DNA of 64,000 bases from Paenibacillus dauci (GTDB taxonomy: Bacteria; Bacillota; Bacilli; Paenibacillales; Paenibacillaceae). Of the stretch, positions 62,150 through 64,000 are shown one piece after another. The DNA is taken from positions 248,001 through 312,000 of the forward strand of contig NZ_KQ040799.1 in the NCBI RefSeq assembly GCF_000971985.1. Reading direction: 5' to 3'. The notes beneath the pieces are model-generated. The model saw only the letters and a list, made by a program, of their open reading frames with translations, was not told the origin of the DNA and ran no database searches. The position numbers were made by a program, and so were the translations under genes. The number at the start of each line of letters is the position of its first letter. The stretch's first letter is position 1.

Positions 62150-62223
62150 AAAAAAGCCTCTTTTATAGTTATCGGATCGGATACCGGTATATTTATCCTG
62201 GATGACTATAAAAGATGCTTTTG
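62150..62223 (-). terminator. Rho-independent terminator of the EamA gene
   Basis: On the minus strand AAAAGCATCTTTTATAGT pairs with ACTATAAAAGAGGCTTTT across a long loop, and a T-run with GTTG follows; 23 bp after the stop codon. Confidence 0.8.
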
Positions 62224-62245
62224 CGTATATTGTATAGGATTGTTC

Positions 62246-63178
62246 TTACCTGTCAGACGATTTGAGAGACGGCAGTGATCTGCGTAGCGATATCCTTTTC
62301 CATATCTCGGGGAAAATAATACCCAGCACGATCAGCAGCATACCGATATAATGCGGCAGACCGACATGCTCATGAAGCACTACCGCCGACATCAGGACAG
62401 CAGTAGGCAGCTCTGCAGCCCCCAGAATAGAGGCCATGCCGGACCCGGTCAACGGTGCTCCTTTGGAGAACATCAATGTGGACAGAAACGGTCCGAGCAC
62501 CGCCAGTGCCAGCCCGTATCGCAGCGCCAGCTCCATAAACAACCGGGCATCCAATAGAAATGCCGGTGGCAGCACGATCGTACAGATAACAAATCCACCG
62601 GTCACCATCAGCGCAGTCTTGAATATCGGATTCACTTGCACCGCTACCTTACCGCTTAGCAGGATAAAGATAGTATATGAGACAGCAGCCAGCAGACCGT
62701 ACAGGAACCCCAGCCAGTGAATGCCGCCGAATCCGGTTGCCAACAAATTGGTGGCGCTCAGTGTACCGATCAGCAGCGGGATCAGTGACAGCAATTTGCC
62801 TGCACCCGGCAGTCTGCGACTGATGATAGCCTCGGCCAGTACGCCCATCCAGGTAAACTGGAACAGCAGTACAATCGCCAGCGATGCGGAGATATACTGC
62901 AGTGCCAGATAATAGAACATTCCTGTTAGCCCTGTAGTAGAACCGAGCACAATTAACAGAAAAACCTGTTTTCGGCTGGCAGCGGCATATCGGGGTGGAC
63001 TGTTCTTTTTGCGACTTCGGCTGATAAGCAGAAATCCCCACAACAGTAGCGCTCCCAGCAGCATCTGTATGCCTACAACATCATTGACGATAAATCCATC
63101 ATGATACGCCAATTTTACAAAGGTAGACAGCACGCCGTAGCTGCAGGCACCCAGTAAAATATAAATCATACCTTTCAA
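62246..63178 (-). CDS. EamA/DMT-family transporter
   Basis: About 310 aa with ten membrane helices in two EamA repeats: the first has GACSYGVLSTFVKLAY and YYLALQYISASLAIVLLFQF, the second has YGLLAAVSYTIFILL and ILGAAELPTAVLMSAVVLHE. Such proteins export amino acids or metabolites. The start is uncertain: TTG 63178 is best spaced to GGGGTG, GTG 63181 nearly abuts it, and ATG 63169 lies a few codons inside. It lies just downstream of the purine nucleoside phosphorylase gene on the same strand (about 55 bp), possibly one operon. Confidence 0.88.
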   Translation of the reverse strand: MKGMIYILLGACSYGVLSTFVKLAYHDGFIVNDVVGIQMLLGALLLWGFLLISRSRKKNSPPRYAAASRKQVFLLIVLGSTTGLTGMFYYLALQYISASLAIVLLFQFTWMGVLAEAIISRRLPGAGKLLSLIPLLIGTLSATNLLATGFGGIHWLGFLYGLLAAVSYTIFILLSGKVAVQVNPIFKTALMVTGGFVICTIVLPPAFLLDARLFMELALRYGLALAVLGPFLSTLMFSKGAPLTGSGMASILGAAELPTAVLMSAVVLHEHVGLPHYIGMLLIVLGIIFPEIWKRISLRRSLPSLKSSDR

Positions 63179-63234
63179 CACTTCACCCCATCTTGAATCT
63201 TACGAAGAAATTCCTCTTCAGCACTTCACTATGA

Positions 63235-64000
63235 TTACATTTGTTCCAGAGTTCCCATTTGTTCCAGAGTTCCTTTGATCAATTGGACAAAATTAGTTCT
63301 GACCCGGCCCGCTACTTCGATAACTTCTTCATGGTTCAGCGGTTGGTCCAGAATACCACAGGCCATATTGGTCAGACAGGAGATGCCGAGTACGCCCATA
63401 CCGGCATGGGTGGCCACAATCGCTTCCGGCACGGTCGACATGCCCACCGCATCTGCCCCCATCGTACGAATCATGCGAATCTCTGCCGGTGTCTCATAAG
63501 CTGGGCCGCTCCACCATGCGTATACGCCCCGCTGCAACGAGAGATTCATCTCCTGCGCAACTTCGGTCGCTATCCGGCGCAGCTCGGGATGATATACTCT
63601 GGAGAGATCAGGAAAGCGGGTACCCAGTTCATTATTATTAGGACCGATCAGCGGGTTGGCTGCTACCAGATTGATATGATCGGTAATCAGCATGAGTTCT
63701 CCCGGCTGGAAGTCTGTATTTATTGCGCCACAGGCGTTGGTGATGATTACATTTTCTACACCAAGAGCTTTCATAACCCGTATCGGGAATGTCACCTCAT
63801 CCAGTGTAAAGCCTTCATAATAATGGAAGCGGCCTTTCATGGCAATGACCGTTTTGCCCATCAATTGTCCAATCACCAGCTCATTGGCATGTCCCACAGC
63901 ATCGGATTTGGCAAAATGGGGAACCTCGCTATACGGAATAATCAGTGGATTTTCTATATCATCTGCCAGAGCACCCAGTCCTGATCCGAGAATAAGACCG
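63235..64000 (-). CDS. Purine nucleoside phosphorylase, C-terminal part (cut by window edge)
   Basis: The gene enters from the right edge; about 255 residues are visible. GLILGSGLGAL near the edge is the phosphate-binding motif of the trimeric PNP family (PunA/DeoD2 type), followed by MKGRFHYYEG, VIITNACGAIN and the substrate region YAWWSGPAYETPAEIRM, VGMSTVPEAIVA and SCLTNMACGI. It splits inosine and guanosine with phosphate for purine salvage. The last 12 residues contain GTLEQM twice because of an 18-bp tandem duplication. The family usually has Gly-Pro-x-Tyr-Glu-Thr in the active site, and this is kept. Confidence 0.94.
   Translation of the reverse strand, partial: GLILGSGLGALADDIENPLIIPYSEVPHFAKSDAVGHANELVIGQLMGKTVIAMKGRFHYYEGFTLDEVTFPIRVMKALGVENVIITNACGAINTDFQPGELMLITDHINLVAANPLIGPNNNELGTRFPDLSRVYHPELRRIATEVAQEMNLSLQRGVYAWWSGPAYETPAEIRMIRTMGADAVGMSTVPEAIVATHAGMGVLGISCLTNMACGILDQPLNHEEVIEVAGRVRTNFVQLIKGTLEQMGTLEQM
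63238..63273 (-). repeat. 18-bp perfect tandem duplication at the 3' end of the PNP gene
   Basis: CATTTGTTCCAGAGTTCC occurs twice without spacer (63238-63255 and 63256-63273). In frame it adds the six residues GTLEQM to the C-terminus. A recent slippage or duplication event, without effect on the reading frame. Confidence 0.95.

Overview
The window reads as chromosome from an endospore-forming, low-to-mid-GC Firmicute of the Paenibacillus type. Supporting signs are strong AGGAGG ribosome binding sites, frequent TTG and GTG starts, two Spo0E-family phosphatase genes, a CsoR/CopZ/CopA copper module, YdbS/YdbT-type PH-domain proteins, an uncoupled mtlR-mtlA-mtlD mannitol locus and the short NAD-type 6-phosphogluconate dehydrogenase. 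The genus is inferred from gene content and not proved. I saw no rRNA, tRNA, CRISPR array, transposase or prophage.

Layout. 0-5.4 kb: 5' part of an NADP-dependent oxidoreductase, an atypical lactate dehydrogenase behind a Rex-like site, a UspA protein, and an MFS exporter with its MerR regulator. 5.5-9.3 kb: zwf-gnd (oxidative pentose phosphate) divergent from a marR gene, with the same 19-bp operator in front of both. 9.3-14.2 kb: TetR, aldehyde dehydrogenase, a gene-free kilobase with repeats, and a two-part CoA transferase. 14.2-19.1 kb: small membrane protein, GH13 neopullulanase-like enzyme, cation efflux protein, SGNH esterase. 19.6-25.1 kb: mannitol operon. 25.2-30.2 kb: EAL protein, secreted LysM-anchored nucleotidase, Spo0E-like protein, flavin/PPOX-fold protein. 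30.4-34.7 kb: TPP riboswitch controlling a thiamine-precursor ABC transporter, a thiamine-binding protein and a TatD-family hydrolase. 34.9-43 kb: hybrid histidine kinase, DHA2 exporter, YdbT/YdbS, nitroreductase, small membrane protein. 43-46.6 kb: copper efflux. 46.9-50.4 kb: orphan Hpt protein, thymidine kinase, GNAT protein, GT-C type glycosyltransferase. 50.8-53.8 kb: four-gene cluster with an ATP-grasp glutathionylspermidine-synthase-like protein and a DUF350 membrane protein. 54-59.8 kb: secreted OB-fold protein, repeat-rich 0.9-kb gap, GntR and CynX-type transporter, aldo/keto reductase, second Spo0E-like gene. 60-64 kb: GTP-cyclohydrolase-II-like protein with an FAD monooxygenase, EamA transporter, and the 3' part of a purine nucleoside phosphorylase.

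The most unusual signal is not a protein. Four intergenic copies (about 2896-3016, 11714-11830, 55731-55854, 56265-56387) of a roughly 120-nt palindromic element share the same architecture: flank AGCGGAG, a 15-17 bp outer stem with one extra base always on the 5' arm, a conserved asymmetric internal loop (AAGGACGACAT / CGGAGGACG type), a 13-17 bp inner stem and a variable loop. The stems differ in sequence between copies but stay paired, so they covary. One copy also sits inside a perfect 19-bp inverted repeat, next to a 210-bp T/G-rich tract. I do not recognise the family.

Other points to check: the lactate dehydrogenase has lost both the NAD-selecting acidic residue and the lactate-selecting Gln; the TatD-family protein may supply the deformylase step of thiamine-precursor salvage; and the ATP-grasp/DUF350/lipoprotein cluster looks like a Gram-positive counterpart of enterobacterial yjfLMC/ygiBC.
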